This document shows positions 19,601 through 26,689 of a stretch of 61,305 nt of DNA, in pieces (the first letter of the stretch is position 1; each line of letters begins with the position of its first letter). The DNA is from Pelobacter sp. GTDB taxonomy: Bacteria; Desulfobacterota; Desulfuromonadia; Geobacterales; Pseudopelobacteraceae. The stretch lies in assembly GCA_030824515.1 (NCBI GenBank), contig JAVBXN010000058.1:1-61305 (forward strand), in the 5' to 3' direction. The position numbers and the translations under genes are program-made. The notes under the pieces were generated by a model. It had not been told where the DNA came from. It did not search any database and saw only the letters and a program-made list of their open reading frames with translations.

Positions 19601-20316
19601 TACAACCGCAGCGGGCCATTCTTGTCCGCACCGGATCAGAGCGCTTGGTAGCCATACCGGGACAGACGATTTCAGTACCGTTCGTCGTCACCAACACCGG
19701 TAATGTACGCGAAAAGTTCAGAATAGCTTCCAACGTAAAAGGGGCTCAGGACGCCGTTGTCTTCCATGATATAAATCGCGACGCAATCAGACAGGCCAGT
19801 GAACCGGTCATAACCGAGATCGGCCCGCTCGCTCCGAAAGAAGAAGCCAGCGTTGTCGTAGAGATCAAAACGCCGAGAAGCGCCGGAGATGGAAATGAAG
19901 GAAACGTGCTGTTGTCGTTCACTTCTGAAGGAGACACTACACGCACGGCATCCGGCTCAACCCGCTTGTTGTACTCACGACCGGTCCTGCAGATGGCCAT
20001 GGCTGGCCGTGACGGCAGACTCAAGCCGGGCGAAGTGGCATCTTTTGACCTTGCCATTATAAACAAGGGGTCAAACCTGGCAAGGGTGGTTGAACTGCAG
20101 AGCGCCTGGCCGGAACAGTTGGAACTGGTGGCAGCCGACCCCGCCAACAGCACCTTCCTGAACGGAAACATCACCTGGCGCTTCAAAGAGATGGGCGCGG
20201 GCGAAAAACGCAGCATCAAGGTATCTTTCAGAGTCAAGCCGGGCACAGGCGTTGGAACCAACATCCAGGTTAAAAACATCCTGACGTATGAAGACCAACT
20301 CGGGAACAGGTACTGA
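16615..20316 (+). CDS. Giant secreted TPR / charged-helix repeat / CARDB-like protein
   Basis: 1233 residues from GTG 16615 (AGAGGT before it). N-terminal signal (LLVVFVIISSLAIPPAMS). Residues ~40-125 are TPR-like (FNAYQQKDYASSIAKMNEVLQKYPDTP; SQFSKEYPDNP) as in YbgF/CpoB. Residues ~145-700 are a low-complexity Ala/Glu/Lys/Arg helix built from units such as AEQERIAAxKAEEARLAA, predicted as a very long single helix or coiled coil. A second TPR-like unit (AIAQYKSIIDKYPGSS) follows. The last ~480 residues hold two to four CARDB/DUF11-like beta domains (VLNVGSTVAKDVTFRLNFPP; VTNTGNVREKFRIA; IINKGSNLARVVEL). No membrane anchor at the end. It likely bridges envelope layers. Function unknown. Confidence 0.8.
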   Translation: MISLKLCRNTLIRLLVVFVIISSLAIPPAMSQESEDSQVFIAGFNAYQQKDYASSIAKMNEVLQKYPDTPLRDMALFWLSRAYYKSGNQNEAARFLSQFSKEYPDNPLKGTVEEELLSLTARYEKGEKLPSGQQVAKQPDRVVAQKTKVAQERIAAEQAAKAKAEQERIAAAKAEEARLAAVAAAEAARIAALKQTEEKATAEKKEQQRLAAVKAEEDRKATEKTRLATTKQELERITAEQALAAEEQARITAEQERMAAEQAAKLKAELERVASEKKEQERLAAVKAEQERLAAVKAEQERIAAEQAAKAKSEQERMAAAKAEETRLAAIAAAEAARIAALKQAEEKAAAEKKEQERIAAVKAEQERIAAVKAEEARLAAVAAAEAARIATLKQAEEKAAAEKNEQIRLAAVKAEQDRIAAEQVVKAKAEQERVAAEKKEQQRLAALKAEEERKAAEAARLAALKQAEEKAAAQKKELERLAAVKAEQERIVAAKAEEARLAAAEAARIAAVKKAEEKAAAEKVEQDRLAAVKAEQERIAAVKAEEARLAAAEAARIAALKQAEQKAAAEKIERERLAAAQVEQERVATVQAELTRLAETKKERERLAAVKAEQDRIAAEQAARAKAEQERIAALKAEEARVAAAAAEAARIAAIKQAEEKATTDKKEFERQAAIKAEEQLLATQKAADEKIRAEKNALREKAIAQYKSIIDKYPGSSAAASAAAKLRELGLAVALPQVAVAEPVPENAQILRLEVAQYAGFEFNLMARPEAYHVAQRVNVPFEITNRGNGNDAFYLESAFPDEFKAQFAATSSPDAVINQTPVLAQGETFRGIVSLVIPATSIDGLRITHPVKAASKLMAEASQSREIRLIASAPLLRAVLKTDKTQPLPGDKIVYRIAVLNVGSTVAKDVTFRLNFPPQLEPVDYAAAGFKQEMKSALVFDGLQVNSGESRELSVTFQLKEDSLAGQELATRAELINNPLKTTAAFVSNMAYVQPQRAILVRTGSERLVAIPGQTISVPFVVTNTGNVREKFRIASNVKGAQDAVVFHDINRDAIRQASEPVITEIGPLAPKEEASVVVEIKTPRSAGDGNEGNVLLSFTSEGDTTRTASGSTRLLYSRPVLQMAMAGRDGRLKPGEVASFDLAIINKGSNLARVVELQSAWPEQLELVAADPANSTFLNGNITWRFKEMGAGEKRSIKVSFRVKPGTGVGTNIQVKNILTYEDQLGNRY

Positions 20317-20317
20317 C

Positions 20318-21154
20318 ATGACACTACATGTACGCCGTACAGCAGTTGCATTATTGCTCTGTTCACTGGCTCTGCCGGCATGGGGTCAGCAATACTATCT
20401 GTACGAACCAAAACCTGTCTCCCCGGATATCAAACGGGAAGCTGGCGATGGCGTCCTGGTCAGTGAAATACCGATCAATGACGGTGACACCTTGTACGGA
20501 ATTTCCAAAAGGTTCAGCGGTCATGGCACTTACTATCCGCAGATACTGCTGTTCAACGACATTAAAGACCCGAACCTGATTTACACCGGGGACACACTAA
20601 GGATCCCCCTGCCCAAGGATGGACCTGCTGAAGCAGCGGCCCAGCCAAAGAAGAGACATGGAAAAGCGCTCAAACACAAAACCCCGCTCAAAAAGAAAGT
20701 CTCTACAAGTCCGGGCGTGCCTGCATCTAAAAAGCAATCTGCCAAGGGAAATACAGGAAAAGACAAGGCGGCCACTACTGAAATATCTCTGAGCGAACTG
20801 AAGAATATGGAGAACAGAAAAGGTGTTCATCGAAGTCAGAAGAAAAAGGCTACGGACACTACAACTGCCAGGAAGAGCGCGGTTGACGATGCTCAATTGA
20901 TACACAGGCGTGAGGAAGTTGAAAACACACCCAAACAACAGAAAGCTGATGTCGCCCCACCCAGACGGACGGAGTCCAACGCAGTAGCTGGACAGCAACT
21001 CTTTGAAAGAGCAGTCAAAGCTTACAGGCAGGATGATTTCCGTACTGCACTGGATCTGTTTGACCGTTACCTTGCCGACAATCCCAACTCACCATTGGCT
21101 GCCGATGCCAGTCTGTACAAGGCCGAGTGCTATCTCAAACTTTCAGCCCAGTAG
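20318..21154 (+). CDS. LysM and TPR periplasmic protein
   Basis: 278 residues from the ATG at 20318, one base after the upstream stop (20314-20316). Signal peptide ending LALPAWGQ, LysM domain at ~45-95 (DGDTLYGISKRFSGHG...NLIYTGDTLRIP) for peptidoglycan binding, a Lys-rich unstructured linker, and a C-terminal TPR (LFERAVKAYRQDDFRTALDLFDRYLADNP) of the same type as in the partner gene. The tight linkage suggests the two proteins act together at the cell wall. Confidence 0.8.
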   Translation: MTLHVRRTAVALLLCSLALPAWGQQYYLYEPKPVSPDIKREAGDGVLVSEIPINDGDTLYGISKRFSGHGTYYPQILLFNDIKDPNLIYTGDTLRIPLPKDGPAEAAAQPKKRHGKALKHKTPLKKKVSTSPGVPASKKQSAKGNTGKDKAATTEISLSELKNMENRKGVHRSQKKKATDTTTARKSAVDDAQLIHRREEVENTPKQQKADVAPPRRTESNAVAGQQLFERAVKAYRQDDFRTALDLFDRYLADNPNSPLAADASLYKAECYLKLSAQ

Positions 21155-21202
21155 GATGTGAACAAAAGTAGCATTCAAACTTCTGTCTTTTAAAACTTCA
21201 CG

Positions 21203-21227
21203 GACCCTGCAAATCACTTGCGGGGTC
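21203..21227 (+). terminator. Intrinsic terminator after the LysM gene
   Basis: GACCCTGCAA / TTGCGGGGTC (10-bp stem with one G-T pair, 5-nt loop), followed by TTGCTTTATC. It sits between the LysM gene and the convergent gene at 21247. Confidence 0.7.
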
Positions 21228-21246
21228 TTGCTTTATCTGTCCGGTT

Positions 21247-22689
21247 CTATTTCCAGGTCAAAACGAAAGCTCGCAGTCGCTTGCCTTTTTCATCGCGGTA
21301 ATAAACAACCTTGAGATTATCCGCAACATGCCCGCGCTCGATCCTGTAACCTTCTTTACTCTCCGAAGAGTCCAGGGTAAAGAGAGCATTCTTACCCAAT
21401 TGCCTGTAAACGCTGTTCAGAAAAACATTTGAAATACTTATGCCTCCCAGGGCAATCACCTGAATCGCCTTGACCTGCTCTTTTTCCCGGTAGACCCGAT
21501 ATTCCACTTCGGTAGAAGTATACCGTTCCCAGCCGGGATTAGTATCAGAATAGCTCTTGTCAAGGCCGCCCCGCGGTATAAAATCGGGTACTCTGGTTGG
21601 TCGCGCCACGACATGCGAAGTAACCGCTTTTTTCGCGTCACGATTCTCCGTGATCGCTACGATCACGGCTTTGTCATTGTTCTGTGCCACTGCATCACCG
21701 GCCACCTTGGACGGCGCTTTAAGACTCGTAGAGACAGGCTTAAGCACCGGTTTCTGCGGAACCACTGATGACAGGTTGGCTAAAGTGGTTATCGGAGGTT
21801 TTCCAGGAGCAACGACCGGTTTAGCGGCAACTGTTGGCGTAGGAGAAGATTGCTGCGGCTCTCGGTGCTGCAGCAGTGTCATCACGATGACCGCGAGCAC
21901 TACCGGCGCCAACCATAACAGAAATGTCAGCCCCTTTGAACGTTTCGGGGCAACTTCCTCCGGTGCAAGACCGCCGGCCAGCCAGTTATTGTCGCTAGCA
22001 GGCGCCGATTGCCCGATTGACTCTGGTTCAGGAGTGCTGCTCACGGCATCGTCAAAAGAACTGTTGAATTCGGAATAAACTGTCGTCAAGCGGGGACGAG
22101 GAGGATAGCTGATGCCTTGATCGTCGGGAGCATTTTCATCTGTCGGTACGGGTGCAGGCACCGACACGAAGTCTGTTACCGCTGGTATTACTTCCGGCAG
22201 CATCACCTCACCCGGCTCAGCAAGTACAGGAGTTACTACATCTTCTGGTAATTGGGATGACGCGGATCTATCAACATCAACGGCTATATTTTCCTGCTTG
22301 ACGACTTCAGTGCTTTTTTTACCTTTTGACGTAAATGTGTTGAGCAGGAAACGCAAGTCATCCAGCAGACGATCATCGTCCAATGACGTGTCCAGCCACC
22401 CCTGAAATGGCGCCAGTATCGCATCGCTTACCTGTCCAGGCGCTGCCAGCAAGACAAAACGTGAACGCTTCCGGCCTAGCTGTTTCTTTAAATGCATGAT
22501 TAATATTTCAGCGGACAGTCCGGACAGGTGTGTTTGAACAAAAACCACGTCCGGTTTGTCAATTGCTATTTCCTCGCCACCCTTTTCGAGGTTGTTGGCA
22601 ATTCTCAAGCGGACAGTGCTATCATCGGTGAGGCGGCCAAAAACATTTCCTAGACGGGCAACATCGGTGATAAGCAGAATATTGTTCAC
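21247..22689 (-). CDS. Receiver-like cytoplasmic domain joined to a membrane anchor and periplasmic domain, unknown
   Basis: 480 residues, GTG start at 22689. Residues 1-115 look like a degenerate response-regulator fold (NNILLITDVARLG..., VVFVQTHLSGLSAEILIMHLKK), with no clear phosphoacceptor set. A Pro/Val-rich linker (~120-240) leads to one membrane helix (GLTFLLWLAPVVLAVIVMTLLQ), a second Pro/Lys-rich stretch and a folded C-terminal ~110 residues (NPGWERYTSTEVEYRVYREKEQVKAIQVIALGG...). It would carry a cytoplasmic input to the periplasm. I do not recognise the C-terminal domain. Its neighbour on the other strand is the T-box/leuA unit. Confidence 0.7.
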   Translation of the reverse strand: MNNILLITDVARLGNVFGRLTDDSTVRLRIANNLEKGGEEIAIDKPDVVFVQTHLSGLSAEILIMHLKKQLGRKRSRFVLLAAPGQVSDAILAPFQGWLDTSLDDDRLLDDLRFLLNTFTSKGKKSTEVVKQENIAVDVDRSASSQLPEDVVTPVLAEPGEVMLPEVIPAVTDFVSVPAPVPTDENAPDDQGISYPPRPRLTTVYSEFNSSFDDAVSSTPEPESIGQSAPASDNNWLAGGLAPEEVAPKRSKGLTFLLWLAPVVLAVIVMTLLQHREPQQSSPTPTVAAKPVVAPGKPPITTLANLSSVVPQKPVLKPVSTSLKAPSKVAGDAVAQNNDKAVIVAITENRDAKKAVTSHVVARPTRVPDFIPRGGLDKSYSDTNPGWERYTSTEVEYRVYREKEQVKAIQVIALGGISISNVFLNSVYRQLGKNALFTLDSSESKEGYRIERGHVADNLKVVYYRDEKGKRLRAFVLTWK

Positions 22690-22818
22690 GTTAACCCCCT
22701 GACAAATTATCGTGCATTGTACGGCATGAATTGTGCGTTATCAACACTATTAACGGATCAAAACTATATAATCCACACAACTTGACACGCTCAAATCATC
22801 ATTTTTTGAATTAACATC

Positions 22819-22848
22819 TTGACTTTATCCGATTTGTTTTTCTAATAT
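22819..22848 (+). promoter_or_regulatory. Promoter of the leuA T-box transcript
   Basis: TTGACT (22819-22824), 18-bp spacer, TAATAT (22843-22848). Both hexamers are one or two bases from the sigma-70 consensus. Start would be near 22856, just before the T-box. Confidence 0.55.
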
Positions 22849-22857
22849 GGCAGAAAT

Positions 22858-23098
22858 TGTAAAGGCAATGAAGAGGAGTAGTAACCGTTTAATGCTTTTC
22901 AGAGAGCCGGTGGTTGGTGCGAACCGGTAAGCATGGCGGTGAACTCGCCTTGGAGCCGCTTCGGTGATATGTAATCGGAGCCGTGAACCTGCGTTAAAGG
23001 TATAATTAAGGTTTGCCGGTCTTGCTGGCGGACGAATTGGGTGGTACCGCGGATGGCACAAAAGCCTCTGCCCCAAATCTGGGGCGGAGGCTTTTTTT
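22858..23098 (+). ncRNA. T-box leader, leucine-type, with terminator
   Basis: The motif GTGGTACCGCGG (23041-23052, T-box sequence that pairs with uncharged tRNA) is followed by a terminator hairpin AAGCCTCTGCCCC / GGGGCGGAGGCTT (23062-23074, 23081-23093) and a T-run. The Stem I feature GAGGAGTAGTAA is near 22872. The specifier is CTC (22944-22946) after GAA, a Leu codon, in GGTGAACTCGCC. Uncharged tRNA-Leu would stabilise the antiterminator and allow leuA expression. Conserved elements are clear; full stem folding was not computed. Confidence 0.9.
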
Positions 23099-23171
23099 AT
23101 TCACTGGATGCGAAACACGGTTTTTGTGGTAAATACAATTAAACGCAGCACATCGAAAGGAGTGTAATTGG

Positions 23172-24731
23172 ATGGCAAAATCACAGCAGCCCATTAAGGA
23201 TGAACGGAAAACTATCAAGATTTTTGATACCACGATGAGGGACGGCGAACAGGCTCCCGGCAACAGTATGAACATCGAGGAGAAGCTCCGCATTGCAAAA
23301 CAACTGCAGAAGTTGAATGTGGATGTAATCGAGGCCGGTTTTCCGATTGCTTCGGATGGCGATTTCGAGGCGGTAAAAAAAGTGGCCCAGATGATCAAGG
23401 GGCCGGAAATCGCCGGGCTGTGCCGCTCCAGCGAGAAGGATATCGATCGCGCCTGGGAAGCACTCAAATATGCCGGGGAGAAGGGACGCATCCACACATT
23501 CATCGCGACGTCCGACATCCACATGAAGTACAAACTGCAGATGGAACCGGCCAAGGTGCTGGCATCGGCGGTAAAAGCGGTCAAAAGGGCGGCGTCCTAT
23601 ACTCCCAATGTCGAGTTCTCATGTGAAGATGCTGTTCGCACCCGCCTGCCTTTTCTGGCTGAAGTCGTAGAGGCAGTTATTGACGCCGGCGCAACCACGG
23701 TCAACATTCCGGATACGGTCGGCTACACGATCCCCTTTGAATACTTCAACATCATAAAGTACCTGAAGGACAATGTTCCCAACATCGACAAGGCGGTCAT
23801 CTCGGTGCATTGCCACAACGACCTGGGCTTGTCAGTTGCCAACTCCGTGGCTGCGATACAGGCCGGAGCCGGCCAGGTGGAATGTACCATAAACGGCATT
23901 GGCGAACGTGCCGGTAACTGTTCTCTGGAAGAATTTGTGATGATCCTCAGAACCAGACGCGACATCCTCCCCTTTGCAACCAATGTCGTTACCGAGCAGC
24001 TGACACCTGCCAGCCGTCTTTTGACAACGATCACCGGCATCGCTGTACAGCCCAACAAGGCAGTAGTTGGAGCCAATGCCTTTGCCCATGAGGCGGGCAT
24101 TCATCAGCACGGCATGTTGATGGAAAAAACAACCTATGAAATCATGACGCCAGAATCGGTCGGGCTACTGTCCAGCGCACTGGTGCTTGGCAAACATTCC
24201 GGGCGACATGCTTTCAAAAAACGTCTGGAGGAGCTGGGACACGACCTGGATGATACGAAGCTGAACAAGGCCTTTGATCGTTTCAAAGAGCTGGCTGACC
24301 TCAAGAAGGAAGTTTTTGATGAAGACCTGGATGCGATCGTATCCGAAGAATCGCGAGAAGAAGACCATTACAAACTCGAGCACATTACCGTCACCTGCGG
24401 TTCGTTTGCCGTCGCGACGGCAACGGTCCAGATGGAAATCAACGGCATCACGGTCCGGACAGCGGAACTGGGAGACGGGCCTGTGGATTCGGCCTTCAAG
24501 GCGATCAAGAAACTTACCAAGTCCAAGGCCAAGCTGACCCAGTACAATGTCGGATCGATCACCGGCGGAACCGATGCACAAGGCGAGGTAACCGTTCGCG
24601 TCAGCGATGGCAACCATACCGTGGTCGGCAAGGGATCATCAACCGACATCATCGTTGCATCGGCAAAAGCCTATATCCACGCGCTTAACAGACTCAGCTA
24701 CAAACAGAAACGCCTGACAGACGCCGTCTAG
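23172..24731 (+). CDS. leuA: 2-isopropylmalate synthase
   Basis: 519 residues. The HMGL-like TIM barrel opens with IKIFDTTMRDGEQAPGNSM and carries the metal-ligand HCHNDLGLSVANS and NGIGERAGNC motifs; the C-terminal regulatory LeuA dimer domain begins near residue 390 (LEHITVTCGSFAVATATVQM). It condenses acetyl-CoA with 2-oxoisovalerate, the first committed step to leucine, and is expected to be feedback-inhibited by leucine. An AAAGGAG site precedes the ATG. Expression is controlled by the leucine T-box, giving the gene both RNA and enzyme level control. Confidence 0.95.
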   Translation: MAKSQQPIKDERKTIKIFDTTMRDGEQAPGNSMNIEEKLRIAKQLQKLNVDVIEAGFPIASDGDFEAVKKVAQMIKGPEIAGLCRSSEKDIDRAWEALKYAGEKGRIHTFIATSDIHMKYKLQMEPAKVLASAVKAVKRAASYTPNVEFSCEDAVRTRLPFLAEVVEAVIDAGATTVNIPDTVGYTIPFEYFNIIKYLKDNVPNIDKAVISVHCHNDLGLSVANSVAAIQAGAGQVECTINGIGERAGNCSLEEFVMILRTRRDILPFATNVVTEQLTPASRLLTTITGIAVQPNKAVVGANAFAHEAGIHQHGMLMEKTTYEIMTPESVGLLSSALVLGKHSGRHAFKKRLEELGHDLDDTKLNKAFDRFKELADLKKEVFDEDLDAIVSEESREEDHYKLEHITVTCGSFAVATATVQMEINGITVRTAELGDGPVDSAFKAIKKLTKSKAKLTQYNVGSITGGTDAQGEVTVRVSDGNHTVVGKGSSTDIIVASAKAYIHALNRLSYKQKRLTDAV

Positions 24732-24744
24732 ATGGAAGTAAATT

Positions 24745-24770
24745 AAAGCCGGGGCTACTACCCCGGCTTT
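24745..24770 (+). terminator. Terminator after leuA
   Basis: AAAGCCGGGG (24745-24754), loop CTACTA, CCCCGGCTTT (24761-24770), then AATTA. Perfect 10-bp stem with a short T-tract inside the arm. Confidence 0.7.
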
Positions 24771-24815
24771 AATTACAGCATCAACAGGATATAAGGGACT
24801 GTCTTAATCTTTTTA

Positions 24816-24842
24816 TTGCGTTTTATAAAATATAGTTATAAT
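24816..24842 (+). promoter_or_regulatory. Possible promoter of the porin-cytochrome operon
   Basis: TTGCGT at 24816 and TATAAT at 24837-24842 with a 15-bp spacer, in a very AT-rich stretch. Spacing is short, so the -35 assignment is weak; the -10 is perfect. Confidence 0.35.
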
Positions 24843-24884
24843 CTTTCCCAATCGAGCTTGTCATCAACAGACGGGAGCCAGACC

Positions 24885-26201
24885 ATGAAAATGATTTCCT
24901 GCCGCGTTATCTGCTCCGCATCACTTCTCGTCATTCCGCTTACCGCTTCAGCCGCGGACTATTCCGTTGATTCATCCACCATCCTCAGGTTTGAGAACCG
25001 CGACATTGTGGGGGCAAAAAAGGAGACGTTGCTCCCGGTGACACAGTTTCTCGGATTCGATGCCAACAACCTGGCCAACGGCAACCTGTCGTTGCATTTT
25101 TCCGGATGGTTCCGGTACGACCTGAGCGATAAAAGCTACAACGACGATGATTTAAACGGCAGCTTCACTTACGGCTACCTTCAGTACAAATTCAAACAGG
25201 CCAACGCGGATATCCGCGCCGGCCGTTTTTTTGTCCATGAAGGAATTGTCAACGAACATGTTGACGGATTGAATGTGCGTACGGAACTTCCAATGGGGTT
25301 TGGCTTTTCGGCTTTCGGCGGAGCGCCTGTACACACAACCCATCTGTATGGCGAGAGCAGCGACGGCAAGGGTGACACGATCTATGGCGGCCGGGTCAAC
25401 TATCGCTATAAGGGGATGCTTGAACTGGGCGCATCCGGCCTCTACGAGGGCAAAGCTCCGAAACTCAAGAATTATACCAATGGCGACCACCGCCTGGTGG
25501 GTGGCGACGTCTGGTTCAGCCCCCACAAGTCGGTCGAATTGATGGGGCATTCCAGCTATAACCCGGAAACCAAAAGAGCAGCAGAGCACAGCTACCTTGT
25601 CAACATCAAGCCGGTTCAGCAGCTGGTGTTAAGCGGCGAGTTCAACGAACATCGCGAAAGCAGTTATCTCTACGCCTGGTCGATGTTCTCCGGCGCTGCA
25701 CTCAACCCGGCGGAGAAGTCACGTTCGATCGGCGGCAGCGTTTCCTATGAAATCACCAAGAACTTCGAGCTGGCGGCCGATTACAAGCACTACACCCGCG
25801 AAATCGGCAATGCCGACCGCTACGGCACCAATGCCCGTTTCAAATTCATGGACAACTCGGTCCGTGGCGGACTCGGCTATCATTATCTCCGTGCCGGCAA
25901 GAACTTTGCCATCGGCACAAATCCCTCCGCTTCCTACCATGAATTGCGCGGTTACGTAATGCACGACACCAAGACCTATTTTGCCGCGATCGACGCCCTG
26001 GCCTACTTCTTCAAGGAAAAGATTTATGATGAGAAGAGCGCCTGGGAGACCACCGCTTCGCTCGGGTACCACTTCACGCCGGCCCTGGCGTTATCGGGAG
26101 ATATCAGCTACGGCAGGAATCCCCAGTTTACCGAAGAGACCAAGGGGCTTATACGTTTGACCTACAATTTTACTTTCGACGGTAAAGGAGGGAAAAAATG
26201 A
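24885..26201 (+). CDS. Outer-membrane beta-barrel (porin of a porin-cytochrome conduit)
   Basis: 438 residues from the ATG at 24885 (GGGAG before it). Signal peptide ends ...PLTASAA. The rest alternates polar and hydrophobic strands with aromatic girdle residues (FSGWFRYDLSDK, VRGGLGYHYLR, GLIRLTYNFTF), ending in a phenylalanine-containing strand, as in 16- to 20-stranded barrels. The stop overlaps a cytochrome lipoprotein start (ATGA), and a second cytochrome lipoprotein follows. In Geobacter, such porins house cytochromes to move electrons across the outer membrane (OmbB, ExtB-like). Sequence relation to those named porins was not tested. Confidence 0.8.
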   Translation: MKMISCRVICSASLLVIPLTASAADYSVDSSTILRFENRDIVGAKKETLLPVTQFLGFDANNLANGNLSLHFSGWFRYDLSDKSYNDDDLNGSFTYGYLQYKFKQANADIRAGRFFVHEGIVNEHVDGLNVRTELPMGFGFSAFGGAPVHTTHLYGESSDGKGDTIYGGRVNYRYKGMLELGASGLYEGKAPKLKNYTNGDHRLVGGDVWFSPHKSVELMGHSSYNPETKRAAEHSYLVNIKPVQQLVLSGEFNEHRESSYLYAWSMFSGAALNPAEKSRSIGGSVSYEITKNFELAADYKHYTREIGNADRYGTNARFKFMDNSVRGGLGYHYLRAGKNFAIGTNPSASYHELRGYVMHDTKTYFAAIDALAYFFKEKIYDEKSAWETTASLGYHFTPALALSGDISYGRNPQFTEETKGLIRLTYNFTFDGKGGKK

Positions 26202-26674
26202 AACTGTTCAAAACATCACTCCCCGTCATGGCTCTGGCCGGATTGATTTTGATTCTGGCTGCCTGCTCACAGATGAAGGCTCTGCCATCCATGCCCAACT
26301 CCCATCCCGAAGCTCTGGCAATAGGTCAGCAGGTCAACTGCTCCGAATGCCATGAGGATCAGCAGAAGGGGACCATGAAGTCATTTGCGGCATTCAGCCA
26401 TTCGGGAGCATTTGTAAAAAACCACCGCTTTTACGCGGCATCGGATGACCGGCTCTGTTCAACCTGCCACAAAGCCTCCTTCTGCAACGACTGCCATACC
26501 AATAAAGTAGAGATGAAGCCTTCCACCAGGTACGGCCACCGGCCCGATCGCGAGATGCCCCACCGTGGCAACTTCATGACTCTGCACAAGATCGAGGGAA
26601 AACTTGACCCGGCCAGCTGTTATCGATGCCACGGCAGGGCCAACAACGAACGCTGCGTGGCCTGCCACCGCTAA
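26198..26674 (+). CDS. Five-haem lipoprotein cytochrome
   Basis: 158 residues. Lipobox ILAAC near residue 22 places it as a lipid-anchored periplasmic or outer-membrane protein. Five CXXCH sites: CSECH, CSTCH, CNDCH, CYRCH, CVACH, plus many extra His that could be axial ligands. Overlaps the porin stop by 4 bp. By position it is the small periplasmic-side cytochrome of the conduit. Confidence 0.85.
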   Translation: MKLFKTSLPVMALAGLILILAACSQMKALPSMPNSHPEALAIGQQVNCSECHEDQQKGTMKSFAAFSHSGAFVKNHRFYAASDDRLCSTCHKASFCNDCHTNKVEMKPSTRYGHRPDREMPHRGNFMTLHKIEGKLDPASCYRCHGRANNERCVACHR

Positions 26675-26689
26675 GAGGAAGGAGTTGGT

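Noticed and set aside
23181..24652. Minus-strand frames across leuA
   Set aside because: Shadows of a well-conserved gene.
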